In this document: in pieces, positions 1 through 7,764 of the stretch
How positions within the stretch are numbered: the stretch's first letter is position 1
Layout of the letters: each line of letters begins with the position of its first letter
Assembly (NCBI GenBank): GCA_002503595.1
Contig: DASC01000143.1
Location: 1,632 to 17,382 of the forward strand
DNA from: Candidatus Methanogaster sp. UBA203
Lineage (GTDB): Archaea > Halobacteriota > Methanosarcinia > Methanosarcinales > Methanogasteraceae
Reading direction: 5' to 3'
Length of the DNA: 15,751 nucleotides
Position numbers and translations under genes: made by a program
The notes under the pieces: model-generated
Database searches by the model: none
What the model was told of the DNA's origin: nothing
What the model saw: only the letters and a program-made list of their open reading frames with translations

Positions 1-440
1 CGCACCGATAATGTGCAGAGGTTGTATGCAAGGATTCCGAGCGGCACGACGGTGGTTAGCAAGACCGCATTCGCAAGCGTGCTGAATGCGAAGATATCCA
101 GGGGCGGTGCGCCGCTTAACGGCAGCCCGTATCCGAAGACCGTTATATCCGGAAAAGCCGGAAAGATGAATGACAGCGCGATCAGCGCCTTTGCATCCGC
201 ACCCCCGAATGCACCGATCCGGAATAAGATGTATACGAACACGTAGATGCCCACAACCGAGACTGCCGTATGCAGGAGGTATCTGCTCCCTTGCGCGAGC
301 GCGTCTGCGATCACAAGTGGCAGGGCAGCAACGAAGACCACGCCCCAGAGTTCATTTGGCACGGTTCTGGTCTTAAGGTCACGTCGGCACGAGTATAGCA
401 GGAATACCAGACAGATAAAGAGTTTTATTAGATCGATCAT
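1..440 (-). CDS. Archaeal prepilin/preflagellin peptidase (A24 family), 3' end off the window
   Basis: An open frame runs from ATG at 440 to the left edge with no stop, giving 146 codons of an incomplete protein. The product is an aspartic membrane protease that would cleave class III signal peptides of archaellins or pilins at the cytoplasmic face. Seen: a hydrophobic first helix, then R-R-D21-L-K-T-R-x-V-P-N, which matches the first catalytic aspartate region of the family. Further helices follow, and then G-G-A-D82-A-K, the archaeal form of the second catalytic aspartate motif (GxGD in most members). There is no alternative in-frame start upstream before a stop, so 440 is the start. No clear ribosome site is visible; an AT-rich TAAATCTATA about 20 bp upstream suggests a leaderless or short-leader transcript. 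The C-terminal part lies outside the window, so completeness cannot be judged. Confidence 0.82.
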   Translation of the reverse strand, partial: MIDLIKLFICLVFLLYSCRRDLKTRTVPNELWGVVFVAALPLVIADALAQGSRYLLHTAVSVVGIYVFVYILFRIGAFGGADAKALIALSFIFPAFPDITVFGYGLPLSGAPPLDIFAFSTLANAVLLTTVVPLGILAYNLCTLSV

Positions 441-514
441 GCGCCCACGTTCTATAGATTTAACCCGAACCGTATTTTATTCTTTTGGGCGCGTCTCGGT
501 TTACAGGGCACTAC

Positions 515-615
515 CCGGAATCCGAAAAATCCATCACGCGTCTACCAAAATCTCCCCTATCTTCGCCTTCCACCCGGCGATGTCCCCTGCCGTCACCACA
601 TCGATCGATCCAGCC
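515..615. repeat. 101-bp repeat, left copy (pairs with 15651-15751)
   Basis: This stretch aligns without gaps to 15651-15751, with about 13 mismatches in 101 bp (roughly 87% identity), and in the same orientation. The left boundary is sharp at CCGGAA. The right limit of the match is unknown because the second copy reaches the window edge. Read on the minus strand, it holds the last 26 or so codons of an unrecognised gene, its TGA stop and about 19 bases beyond the stop. Confidence 0.85.
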
Positions 616-629
616 CTCCCTATCCCCTG
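534..629 (-). pseudogene. Orphan C-terminal gene fragment inside the 101-bp repeat
   Basis: On the minus strand this frame is open from just after a TGA at 630-632 to the TGA at 534-536. The peptide contains SIDVVTAGDIAGWKAKIGE and matches the C-terminus read at 15670-15751 (SIDVVTAEDITGWKVKMGE) at most positions. No start codon or upstream gene body exists here: the preceding sequence belongs to the 3' end of the ECF ATPase gene. I therefore read it as a gene remnant left by duplication or recombination. I do not recognise the family. Confidence 0.55.
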
Positions 630-658
630 TCACATCGCCCATCGGGCACCTCTCAGGG

Positions 659-2410
659 TCAGCATCCCAGAGCCTCCTCCCTGCCGCCTCCAAAAGCTAT
701 CTCACTCAACTCATGGACGGTCAGGAGCGGTGGAATATCTATCCCTTCCTTCTGTAGGTCTGGCGAGAGTCTGGCGATAACAGGCAGTGTTATTCCGGTT
801 TTTTCCAGAATTTCCTGCTTTGAAAAGACGTGTCTCGTGTCCCCATCCAGTACGATCTTGCCCTTGTCCATCACAACCGTCCGTCTGGCATATCCCGCCA
901 CGAGGTTCATATCATGAGTTACGAGGATGATTGTCTTCCCGAGTTCATTCAGATGCCGGATCTGCCGCAGAAACTTGTTCACATGCCCCCAGTCCTGCCC
1001 GGTGGTGGGCTCGTCGAGCACGATGATGTCAGGCTCCATCGCAAGGATGGATGCCACAGCGAGACGCTGGCGCTGACCCCGGCTTAATGAGTGTGGGTGC
1101 CGGTCCCGAAACTCTGCAAGTTCCATCATCGAAATAGCCCGGTTCACGCGCTCTTCGATGATGGTATCACGAAGTTTGATGTTTTCCAGACCAAATTTCA
1201 GCTCCCGGGTAACGCTATCCGTAAAAATCTGATTATCAGGGTTCTGAAAGAGATATCCCACACTCTGTGCGAGCGTCGCCACTCGCATGCATGAGATGTC
1301 CCTGCCATTGATGAAGATTGTTCCATTATCCGGCTTTAAAAACCCGATCAAATGATTTATGAGAGTGGTTTTTCCTGCACCATTATGTCCGATTAGTGCC
1401 ACAAAATCACCTTCCGGAATCACAAGGTTGATGCCGTCAAGGCCAACCGTCCCATCTTCAAATGTGTGTCGCATGTTCTTGATCTCGATCTTTGGCTTCG
1501 GTGCGGTTCTGGTGGGTGGCGTGTGAGCAGTCCTGAATCGTGCGATATTGGCAGGTTTGTCCCGGAGTAACTGGCATAATCTGGCAAGTATCGTTTTATA
1601 TGATGAACCGGTTGGCAAATCCCCTCCGAAATCTCCAGAACCATTTTTCATTACATGAACGATCTCTGATAATTGAGGTAGGGCTATGCCAATGCTTTTT
1701 AACTGATCGTGTCCGTTATTAAAGATTTTATCTGGCGTATCATCCATGATAATCTTCCCCCGATCCATAACAACGACGCGATCGGCAAGATGCACCACTT
1801 CATCAATTTTGTGTTCGATCAGGATAATAGTCATATCCTTTTCTTGATTTAACCTCTTGACAAGAGAGAGTACCTCACCTGTGCCAACCGGATCAAGATC
1901 AGATGTCGGTTCATCCAGAACCATAACATGCGGCTCCATCGCAAGCGTGCCTGCTATTGCAACCCGCTGCTTCTCACCTCCGGATAGTGTGAAGATAAAA
2001 CGATTTCGCATATCATCAATGCCAACGATGCGCATAGCCCGATCCATTCGCCTTAATATTTCTTCTTTTGGCATGCCGAGGTTTTCCGGTCCGAATGCAA
2101 CATCTTTTCCAACTGTAAGTGAAAATAATTGGGTATCGGGATTTTGAAAGATGATCCCCACATCCGATGCCATTTGATGTACTTTATAATTCCGAACATC
2201 CTTCCCGTTTATCACGATCTCGCCTTCGAGGTTTCCGCCTGCGACTTTTGGTACGAGTCCGTTTAAGCACTGTATGAGTGTGGATTTCCCGGAGCCGCTT
2301 GCGCCAAGAAGCAGCACAAACTCACCATCATCGATATGCAGGTTGATGCCGCTTAATGTTGGTTCGGACATGTTCGGGTAGGTGTAGCTGAGGTTTTGGA
2401 TATCGATCAT
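659..2410 (-). CDS. ECF transporter ATPase, two fused ABC domains (YkoD/EcfA-EcfA' type)
   Basis: This is the 583-aa energising subunit of an energy-coupling-factor vitamin or metal importer, cytoplasmic and bound to EcfT. Domain 1 has Walker A GASGSGKST (36-44), Q-loop Q89, signature LSGGE (142-146), Walker B VMVLDE (162-167) and switch H200. A linker near 255-305 leads to domain 2, with Walker A GHNGAGKTT (341-349), Q389, signature LSRGQ (442-446), Walker B IIVLDE (462-467) and H499. Both sites look catalytically intact. The tandem fusion is typical of YkoD-like proteins, whose usual partners are a YkoE S component and a YkoC EcfT; both are encoded divergently next door. ATG at 2410 fits the domain start (MIDIQNLSY). 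A GTG at 2440 would add ten residues but directly abuts AGGAGG, so it is less likely. Confidence 0.93.
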   Translation of the reverse strand: MIDIQNLSYTYPNMSEPTLSGINLHIDDGEFVLLLGASGSGKSTLIQCLNGLVPKVAGGNLEGEIVINGKDVRNYKVHQMASDVGIIFQNPDTQLFSLTVGKDVAFGPENLGMPKEEILRRMDRAMRIVGIDDMRNRFIFTLSGGEKQRVAIAGTLAMEPHVMVLDEPTSDLDPVGTGEVLSLVKRLNQEKDMTIILIEHKIDEVVHLADRVVVMDRGKIIMDDTPDKIFNNGHDQLKSIGIALPQLSEIVHVMKNGSGDFGGDLPTGSSYKTILARLCQLLRDKPANIARFRTAHTPPTRTAPKPKIEIKNMRHTFEDGTVGLDGINLVIPEGDFVALIGHNGAGKTTLINHLIGFLKPDNGTIFINGRDISCMRVATLAQSVGYLFQNPDNQIFTDSVTRELKFGLENIKLRDTIIEERVNRAISMMELAEFRDRHPHSLSRGQRQRLAVASILAMEPDIIVLDEPTTGQDWGHVNKFLRQIRHLNELGKTIILVTHDMNLVAGYARRTVVMDKGKIVLDGDTRHVFSKQEILEKTGITLPVIARLSPDLQKEGIDIPPLLTVHELSEIAFGGGREEALGC

Positions 2411-2458
2411 GGTTTTGTTCCGTTTGGTAACGACGTGCACCCTCCTACTACATAAATC

Positions 2459-2468
2459 TTATATATTA
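2459..2468. promoter_or_regulatory. Shared TATA element of the divergent ECF promoters
   Basis: TTATATATTA lies in the 78-bp gap between the ATPase and EcfT starts. Its centre is about 25 bp from the EcfT ATG at 2489, the usual archaeal TATA-to-start distance, so the plus transcript is probably leaderless. On the minus strand it reads ATATATAAG and predicts a start near 2437, giving a leader of roughly 27 nt before ATG 2410. One near-symmetric element could serve both directions. Confidence 0.55.
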
Positions 2469-2488
2469 GCACGAAACACGAAGCTCTG

Positions 2489-3358
2489 ATGAAAGGATTG
2501 TTCCGATATGAGCAGAAAGATACGGTTATGCACCGGCTCGACCCGCGGGTGAAACTGGTGTGGGTTTTCGGAATGTCCGTTTTGAGCATGTTGTTTGGAG
2601 CGCCGTCGCTCCTGCTCGTCGCGTTTCTATCCACACTGCCGTTCTGGATGATGGTCAAACCGTCGGCAGCAAAGATCCGTGCGATACTGTTTGTCTTCGG
2701 CACGATGGTCTTTGGTTTCATGCTCACGCAGTCCATCTTCTATTACTGGGGCGATCCTACGAATCCGACGTTCACAATCATCCCGGAAACGCTCCCGGTG
2801 GTCGGATATATCACTGGCGGGATACATTTCTACGCAGAGGGTGCGTTGTACGGGCTTATCCAGTCGCTTCGGTTTATGACCACGGTGAGTGCAGCTTCGG
2901 TCTTCGTTGCAAGCACGCACCCAAGCGAACTGCTCGTCGGACTCGTGCGGTTTACAAGGATCCCGTTCACAAATATCCGGATCGGATTTCCAAACGAGAT
3001 TGCATTCATGGTGTCCTCCGCGGTCGGGTTTGCACCATCGATGATCGAGGAGAGCATGATCATCATAAACGCGATGCGAGCGCGCGGGCTTGAGATCAAG
3101 GGCGGCATCAGGACGAAGATCAGGGCGCTGCGACACATCTTCTTCCCGATGGTGGTCGGGCTTCTGCGCAAAGGAAGACAGATTGCAATTGCTGCTGATG
3201 CGCGTGCGTTTCGTGCAACAAAAAACCGCACGTTTGTAGACGAACTGCAACTGGGGCGAGCTGATTATCTTATGCTAATCTACATCGCCGCGTTTCTGGT
3301 AGCTGGTACATACATGAGTTCCATCGGTTTCGGTGGGACCGCGCCGGGGTTGGGATGA
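2489..3358 (+). CDS. ECF transporter transmembrane subunit EcfT (YkoC/CbiQ-like)
   Basis: This 289-aa membrane protein would couple the ATPases to the S component. The N-terminus carries the family hallmark H-R-L-D-P-R-x-K-L near residues 15-23, followed by hydrophobic helices. The cytoplasmic coupling region has the A-R-G motif at 198-200 (INAMRARGLEI) and a second motif of A-R-A form at 238-240 (ADARAF); in this family these helices dock in the ATPase grooves. The C-terminus is a further membrane helix. A loop of about 30 residues around 90-120 (after YYWGDP) between early helices is probably outside the cell. The start at 2489 sits about 25 bp after a TATA box, consistent with a leaderless message. 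The stop overlaps the ATG of the next gene, so the two are translationally coupled. Confidence 0.92.
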   Translation: MKGLFRYEQKDTVMHRLDPRVKLVWVFGMSVLSMLFGAPSLLLVAFLSTLPFWMMVKPSAAKIRAILFVFGTMVFGFMLTQSIFYYWGDPTNPTFTIIPETLPVVGYITGGIHFYAEGALYGLIQSLRFMTTVSAASVFVASTHPSELLVGLVRFTRIPFTNIRIGFPNEIAFMVSSAVGFAPSMIEESMIIINAMRARGLEIKGGIRTKIRALRHIFFPMVVGLLRKGRQIAIAADARAFRATKNRTFVDELQLGRADYLMLIYIAAFLVAGTYMSSIGFGGTAPGLG

Positions 3359-4338
3359 TGACGCGGTTTCGAAAAAGTCTGGTTCCGGTGCTTTCGATAT
3401 TCATCATCGCGGTTATTTCACCAGCAGCCATGGCTGGTGAGTGGCGGGGCAGCGGCACCCCGCTCTACACCATAGCATCAGGCAGCCTGCATGGCGGCGT
3501 CCATGTCGGCGGGGGGCACGGACTCACCTACGCAGACCCGTACACCGAGTATTTCGATCTTCCTGATAATATAATTTACGCTCGCCTGTATGTGCCGATG
3601 TGGAACTACAACAAAGGAGACACGCTAACAGTCTCGATCAACGATAAAGATCTAAAAACACGCCAGGAACCCGATTACATTGCTGCATGGGGGGTCTGCT
3701 GCTATGCGTACGACGCCACCGATGTTACATTCAAGGAAGGGCTCAACGTGATCTCGGCGACTTATGAAAACAACAACGGCGCACCCTACGGAATATTTCT
3801 CGTCGCTGTCTACGAGAACGAGAGCATACCCTACACTCAGTTCTGGATCGATGAGGGAAACTATGCGCTTAGCAAGGCGGTTGCCGATGGTGGCACCAAA
3901 GATCAGGTGGAAGCGTTGTTCCCGGGAGATGTGAAGACGGAGACGGTCGAAAAAGCAGACCTGTGGACGGTGATGATCGCAGGAACCGGCGGGGAGATTG
4001 ACGAACTGTGGTTCAACTCAAAACTCCTCGGAAAAGATGTGGGAAGGGCGAAAACAGGCGGCTACCTTGATTTTGACCATTTCAACGTAACTGATGACCT
4101 TATCAGCCACAACAATACCGTAATCTTTAAGAGGGGTGATGAGCAGTACCTGCACCCGTTCAATGCGGTTTTAGTGCTTGAACATGAGAGCGGTGTCGAA
4201 GGCGATACGGAATTGGCGGTTTATGATACGCAAGCAGCTCTCATGTCTAAAATTCCGGTTCCGGTCATCGCAGTGCTCGCGATCGCAATTATCGGCTTTT
4301 TTCTGATATACATGAAAAAAAAACATGAGCGAGGATGA
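3355..4338 (+). CDS. Secreted, membrane-anchored DUF3344-like protein inside the ECF operon
   Basis: This 327-aa protein has an N-terminal signal peptide (hydrophobic core about 10-22, cleavage near AMAG), a beta-rich ectodomain and a C-terminal membrane helix (IPVPVIAVLAIAIIGFFLIY) followed by KKKHERG. The protein is therefore anchored with its bulk outside. The ectodomain is the same module as in the genes at 6696 and 7765: GGVHVGGGHG at 47-56, PYTEYFDLPD, YARLYVPMW, an asparagine-rich middle, W-I-D-E-G-N-Y and a closing segment LHPFNAVLVLEHE. The paralogues' second cysteine, after a YW-I-x-x-G motif, is absent here; a C-C pair lies in WGVCCY. The ATG overlaps the EcfT stop (ATGATGACG; 3355 or 3358 possible), and the next gene is the S component, so it belongs to the transporter operon. 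Role inferred: surface ligand capture or an accessory subunit. Confidence 0.8.
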   Translation: MMTRFRKSLVPVLSIFIIAVISPAAMAGEWRGSGTPLYTIASGSLHGGVHVGGGHGLTYADPYTEYFDLPDNIIYARLYVPMWNYNKGDTLTVSINDKDLKTRQEPDYIAAWGVCCYAYDATDVTFKEGLNVISATYENNNGAPYGIFLVAVYENESIPYTQFWIDEGNYALSKAVADGGTKDQVEALFPGDVKTETVEKADLWTVMIAGTGGEIDELWFNSKLLGKDVGRAKTGGYLDFDHFNVTDDLISHNNTVIFKRGDEQYLHPFNAVLVLEHESGVEGDTELAVYDTQAALMSKIPVPVIAVLAIAIIGFFLIYMKKKHERG

Positions 4339-4345
4339 GATTAAT

Positions 4346-5437
4346 ATGAATTGCAGACCATTACTCTTTGTATTTGCCATAATACTGGCATTATCACTTC
4401 CTTCTGTTGTCCATGCGGCTGGCAGCGCCGATGACGTAGATATCACAGTCACCATACCCGACCGGAAGGAGGGTGTGTTTGCACCTGATAAACTGGTGGC
4501 AAGCGGCTCAGAGGAAGGTGCACGCATCACTTTCGAAAACCGCGGCACAGAAACCATAGAAGTGACTGCAAACATCGTGGTTCCTGATCTCTTATCGCTA
4601 TCCGTGCCAACACAGGTACTTAGCGATCAGATCACACAGGATGACAACACCCTGACAGTCAGCCCCATGGAGATTGCAGGCGGAGAATCCGCGACCGTGC
4701 GAATCCGGGTGAGACCCCCTGAATCGATCCCGATGAAGACGGAAGAATCGTTTCAGATAACTGCGACAGTAGACGGTAGCAGAACCGAATACACCCACCG
4801 CATCACAATCATCCCGCCGCCGTCATGGATCACTTATGGCACCATCATCATCAGTTTGGTGCTGGTCGTAATAGTGATCATCGCAGTCAGACGGTTTGGA
4901 ATTCTCGAGATGTACACGACCATCGATCTTGTCACAATCGCACTGCTCGCAGCGCTTGCCGGCGTTGTGTTCAGGTGGTTCTGGCAGACGTTTAATGACA
5001 TGTTAGGACCGTTTGGCGGACTCTTGTTCACGATACCGGTATCCGCGCTGATGGTGATCGCGCTGCATCTCGTCAGAAAACCCGGCACTGCTATGCTGCT
5101 CTTCCTTGTTGACCAGATGGTTTGCATGGTGATCTGGGGTTCAAACATCACAGTCTGGCTTGGATGGTATCTGCTCGAGGGTGCAGTTGTGGACATAGAG
5201 GTAGTGCTCTTTAAGATGAATTATGCTGATACACGGATTGCATCCGTGATCTACGGCATGTCACGGGGTTTCATTTCTTACTGGCTATTTTACTTCCTTT
5301 TCGCGCCGACTGCGTGGAAGATCTGTTATGCGCCATGGTACTCATGGCTTCAGATCGGACTTGCCGTCGTCGGAGGACTCATCGGCGGATCGATCGGGTA
5401 TGATGCGGCGCGGAAGATGCGGAGCGCGATGATGTGA
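4346..5437 (+). CDS. YkoE-like ECF S component with fused extracellular domain
   Basis: The product is 363 aa. Residues 1-25 form a signal peptide. Residues 26-160 form a beta-rich extracellular domain of Ig or NEW3 type (ITFENRGTETIEVTANIVVP, then GGESATVRIRVRPPE). A membrane helix lies near 161-181, and 190-363 resemble YkoE (Pfam ABC_cobalt): IDLVTIALLAALAGVVFRWF, LGPFGGLLFTIP, HLVRKPGTAM and further helices. YkoE proteins bind thiamine or its HMP part in bacteria; whether this one does is not shown. Standard S components lack such an ectodomain. ATG 4346 is preferred over 4325 because it places the signal peptide at the N-terminus, lies 7 nt after the previous stop and follows a GAGG at 4331-4334. 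No riboswitch is visible upstream. Confidence 0.8.
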   Translation: MNCRPLLFVFAIILALSLPSVVHAAGSADDVDITVTIPDRKEGVFAPDKLVASGSEEGARITFENRGTETIEVTANIVVPDLLSLSVPTQVLSDQITQDDNTLTVSPMEIAGGESATVRIRVRPPESIPMKTEESFQITATVDGSRTEYTHRITIIPPPSWITYGTIIISLVLVVIVIIAVRRFGILEMYTTIDLVTIALLAALAGVVFRWFWQTFNDMLGPFGGLLFTIPVSALMVIALHLVRKPGTAMLLFLVDQMVCMVIWGSNITVWLGWYLLEGAVVDIEVVLFKMNYADTRIASVIYGMSRGFISYWLFYFLFAPTAWKICYAPWYSWLQIGLAVVGGLIGGSIGYDAARKMRSAMM

Positions 5438-5559
5438 TGTGGAGGGGTTTTCAATCATGTGACATATTTGAGGCGCGGATTATGATGAGTGATTCGGAAT
5501 GGTTAGATGAACTCACTAAATATATGGCAAATTTTTTTTCGGAGATAATGAGTGTGTAG
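5437..5559 (+). CDS. Possible 40-aa ORF coupled to the S component stop
   Basis: ATG at 5437 overlaps the S component stop by one base (TGATG), and the frame stays open for 40 codons to TAG at 5557-5559. The product would begin MWRGFQSCDIFEARIMM and end in an amphipathic segment, KYMANFFSEIMSV. It is neither a signal peptide nor a clear membrane helix. An internal pair of ATG codons near 5488 could also start a shorter, 24-25-residue form. The TGATG coupling is the only positive evidence. Codon use and length do not settle it, and it may be chance. Confidence 0.3.
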   Translation: MWRGFQSCDIFEARIMMSDSEWLDELTKYMANFFSEIMSV

Positions 5560-5564
5560 AAATG

Positions 5565-5574
5565 TTTATATATT
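5565..5574 (+). promoter_or_regulatory. TATA box of the second surface-protein operon
   Basis: TTTATATATT predicts transcription from about 5595, giving a leader of roughly 37 nt before ATG 5632. The element sits in a 194-bp gap between the S component and the next surface-protein gene, so the downstream cluster can be transcribed separately from the transporter genes. Confidence 0.5.
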
Positions 5575-5631
5575 GTGAGGTTCATGTGCCCACACACAAA
5601 TTAGTACTACTACATATAGGTGAATGATATC

Positions 5632-6699
5632 ATGAGACATATTATAATAGCAATACTTATACTCTCCCTCATACCCATCATAGCGGTAGCGGCAGAGGAC
5701 GCCTCCAGCGGGCACGGACAGAATGACCATGCCGGAGAGAGCTACGCCGGCGACAATCCGCTCCTCACATACCGGCACGGAGACCTCAGAGGAGACCTCA
5801 TCTACACTATCGGGGACAGCAAGTATTCTGGCAGGCTACACCCGAACGCCACATACACCGTCAATCTTTCGATCGAACTCCCGAAAGGGGCGACAGTCGA
5901 GTTCGCACGGCTGTATACGTACTGGACATGGAGTTACATCGAAGCTGAAGGCACGTATCCGGATATGCTGGTCACATTTGGTGGAACGGAGATAAATCCC
6001 GATCAGACGTTCACAGACCGCAAGGGTAAATCACCCTACGATTATCCGGCTGGAACACACTGCTACAATGTTACCGACCAGGTTGATTCCGGCGGAGCGT
6101 ACACGGCAGTCGTTGAAAATACAGCCACCGACTTTAAAAAGTTCAGCATGAACGGAATCGGGCTTCTGGTTATTTACAACGATCCGGACGGAGATGAGAC
6201 CCGGTACTGGGTCAAGGAAGGGTGCGATGTCATCTATGCCAATGAGGAGGTTGGCATAACCGCGGAAGAGGCAACCACGGAATTCGTCTTCGAAGGGGAT
6301 GTCCATCAGGGCGATGTGGCAGATTTGACGCGAGCGATCCTCACAACCGTCGTCGCTTCCGGGGATAAGGGTGAAAACACCATGACATTCAATGAGGAGT
6401 CGTATCGCGGTGTGTACGCAGGCGATCCATATCCGGATCTCGCAATCGATGAGCGCGATGTGAGGGCACATCTGGTAGCCCGCGATAACAAGGTGCAGAT
6501 TAAGGATGACGGAGACTTCATGGCTCCGAGCAACGCGTTTCTTGTGGTCTCTTACGGATCGCATCAAACGCCATCCGAATCACCAGCAGAACCGACATCA
6601 GAATCATCATCGGCATCAGAATCGACGTCAGGGTTCGGATTGCTCCTTACGATTCTTACAATCACCGTATCGATCATTGCATTAAGAAGACGATCATGA
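5632..6699 (+). CDS. DUF3344 surface protein with PGF-CTERM-like tail
   Basis: This 355-aa protein has a signal peptide with core IIIAILILSLIPIIAVAA, a DUF3344 domain (about 40-305), a serine/glutamate/proline stalk (about 310-332) and a C-terminal SGFGLLLTILTI helix ending in RRRS. The tail resembles the PGF-CTERM signal processed by archaeosortase A, but with SGF instead of PGF. The DUF3344 domain shows GDLIYTIGDSKYSG, ARLYTYWTW, HCYNVTDQ, GLLVIYNDP, YWVKEGCDVIY and DPYPDLAIDERDV. These are shared almost word for word with residues 405-680 of the 826-aa protein downstream. ATG 5632 is chosen because GGTGA lies 8 nt before it; a GTG at 5620 is also in frame. Its stop overlaps the next start (ATGA). 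Function unknown; an S-layer-attached or lipid-anchored surface protein is inferred. Confidence 0.82.
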   Translation: MRHIIIAILILSLIPIIAVAAEDASSGHGQNDHAGESYAGDNPLLTYRHGDLRGDLIYTIGDSKYSGRLHPNATYTVNLSIELPKGATVEFARLYTYWTWSYIEAEGTYPDMLVTFGGTEINPDQTFTDRKGKSPYDYPAGTHCYNVTDQVDSGGAYTAVVENTATDFKKFSMNGIGLLVIYNDPDGDETRYWVKEGCDVIYANEEVGITAEEATTEFVFEGDVHQGDVADLTRAILTTVVASGDKGENTMTFNEESYRGVYAGDPYPDLAIDERDVRAHLVARDNKVQIKDDGDFMAPSNAFLVVSYGSHQTPSESPAEPTSESSSASESTSGFGLLLTILTITVSIIALRRRS

Positions 6700-7724
6700 A
6701 CTGGAATATTGTCCGAGAGGATGCACCCCACCGTATCAGCGAAATTAGGTACGTACTGATGGCAGCGCTCCTACTATCCTCCCTTCCTGTTGCATCCGCA
6801 CAATACGCCTCTGATGGATTCAACCTCGATACAATCCGGCACGACACCGTCGTAGGAGGCGTCTATGTCGATGGCGGGCACGGGGTGGGAACCTCGCCAT
6901 ACACAGAGGTCTTTAGCGACGTTCCTTCCGATCTACTCTTCGCACGTCTCTATGTGGGTGTGAAAGGGGGCACAAAGGAAGCGACCGGCTGGGTTTCGGT
7001 GATATTCAACGGGCATGATCTCGGAACGATATCTCTTGCGGGGTTAAACGACACCAATCCGGATGTCTACTGCTCTGGAAACGGTGAATACTGGATACAT
7101 TACGATGTGGCGGAATATGCCACCGGCGGCAATGACAACACAGTGACAATCACCACCGGCGGCAAGATCGATGGCAGGGTCAAGGGAACCACGCTCGTTG
7201 CGGTCTACAGCGATTCCGCCGAAACCAGTAAGGAATACTGGATCTGCGAGGGTAATATAAACCTGAATTACCGGACAGAGCACGACTGCGAGACTGTCTC
7301 TTTCGAGAGGATGTTCGGGAGTTCTGATGATATTAAGTCTGCCACACTCTGGACGATGTACCTCTCCGGAAACGAGGGTGTGAACGACACGCTCACATTC
7401 AACAGTCATCTGATCGCGGAGGATGCTGCGGATGGCGGGTGCATCGAGGACGGGGCGTATGTGTGGAGGGACCTGTGCTTTGATCTTGACTCCCGGGATG
7501 TTACCGATTACATCCAGACACGGAACAACATGACGTATGATCGGAAGATAGACGGATACCTGCAGCCTGTTGGCGCAGTGCTGATCGTGGAACACACAGA
7601 GGAGGTTCCGGTGTCATCTTCCGGGTCAACAGAATCGGCGCCGGAATCGACACCGGGATTTGAATCACTCCTCGTGATTTTCGCGATTCTCGCATCGATC
7701 ATTGTAGCGAGGAGACTATCATGA
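6696..7724 (+). CDS. DUF3344-like surface protein with PGF-CTERM tail
   Basis: The 342-aa product has a long charged N-region followed by a signal-peptide core (MAALLLSSLPVASA, residues about 22-35), an ectodomain, and an S/E/P-rich stalk. It ends TPGFESLLVIFAILAS...RRLS (319-342), a good PGF-CTERM signal, so it is probably processed by archaeosortase A and lipid-linked. The ectodomain is the same module as in the genes at 3355 and 7765: GGVYVDGGHG (54-63), SPYTEVFSD, ARLYVGVKGG, NPDVYCSGNGEYW, EYWICEGNINLNYR, HDCETV and a closing VGAVLIVEH. The conserved cysteines in the YC and HDC positions could form a disulfide. ATG at 6696 overlaps the previous stop (ATGA), so the pair is coupled; a start at the internal M22 cannot be excluded. 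Function unknown. Confidence 0.82.
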   Translation: MNWNIVREDAPHRISEIRYVLMAALLLSSLPVASAQYASDGFNLDTIRHDTVVGGVYVDGGHGVGTSPYTEVFSDVPSDLLFARLYVGVKGGTKEATGWVSVIFNGHDLGTISLAGLNDTNPDVYCSGNGEYWIHYDVAEYATGGNDNTVTITTGGKIDGRVKGTTLVAVYSDSAETSKEYWICEGNINLNYRTEHDCETVSFERMFGSSDDIKSATLWTMYLSGNEGVNDTLTFNSHLIAEDAADGGCIEDGAYVWRDLCFDLDSRDVTDYIQTRNNMTYDRKIDGYLQPVGAVLIVEHTEEVPVSSSGSTESAPESTPGFESLLVIFAILASIIVARRLS

Positions 7725-7753
7725 TCCGGAATTATACAAAAAATTATCCGGAT
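7724..7753 (+). promoter_or_regulatory. Small inverted repeat between two surface-protein genes
   Basis: The 40-nt gap before the 826-aa gene holds ATCCGGA (7724-7730) and TCCGGAT (7747-7753), complementary seven-base arms around a 16-nt AT-rich spacer. No T tract follows, so it is not an intrinsic terminator. It could be an RNA hairpin affecting translation of the next gene, or a coincidence, since TCCGGA is itself palindromic. Confidence 0.3.
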
Positions 7754-7764
7754 TGCTGTGAATT

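Noticed and set aside
511..693. A 60-residue minus-strand frame beginning MEAAGRRLWD
   Set aside because: It runs through the repeat in a different frame from the conserved C-terminal peptide and overlaps the end of the ECF ATPase gene. Conservation between the two repeat copies favours the other frame.
247..780. A 177-residue plus-strand frame
   Set aside because: It lies antisense to the prepilin peptidase and the ECF ATPase 3' end, both of which have clear family motifs. Its product has no recognisable feature.
2411..2440. GTG at 2440 as start of the ECF ATPase
   Set aside because: AGGAGG directly abuts this codon with no spacing, the extra residues lie outside the ABC fold, and ATG 2410 fits the family start.
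5438..5620. Possible TPP or cobalamin riboswitch before or within the transporter operon
   Set aside because: I found no recognisable conserved core in the leaders at 2441-2488 or 5438-5620, and the EcfT transcript appears leaderless.
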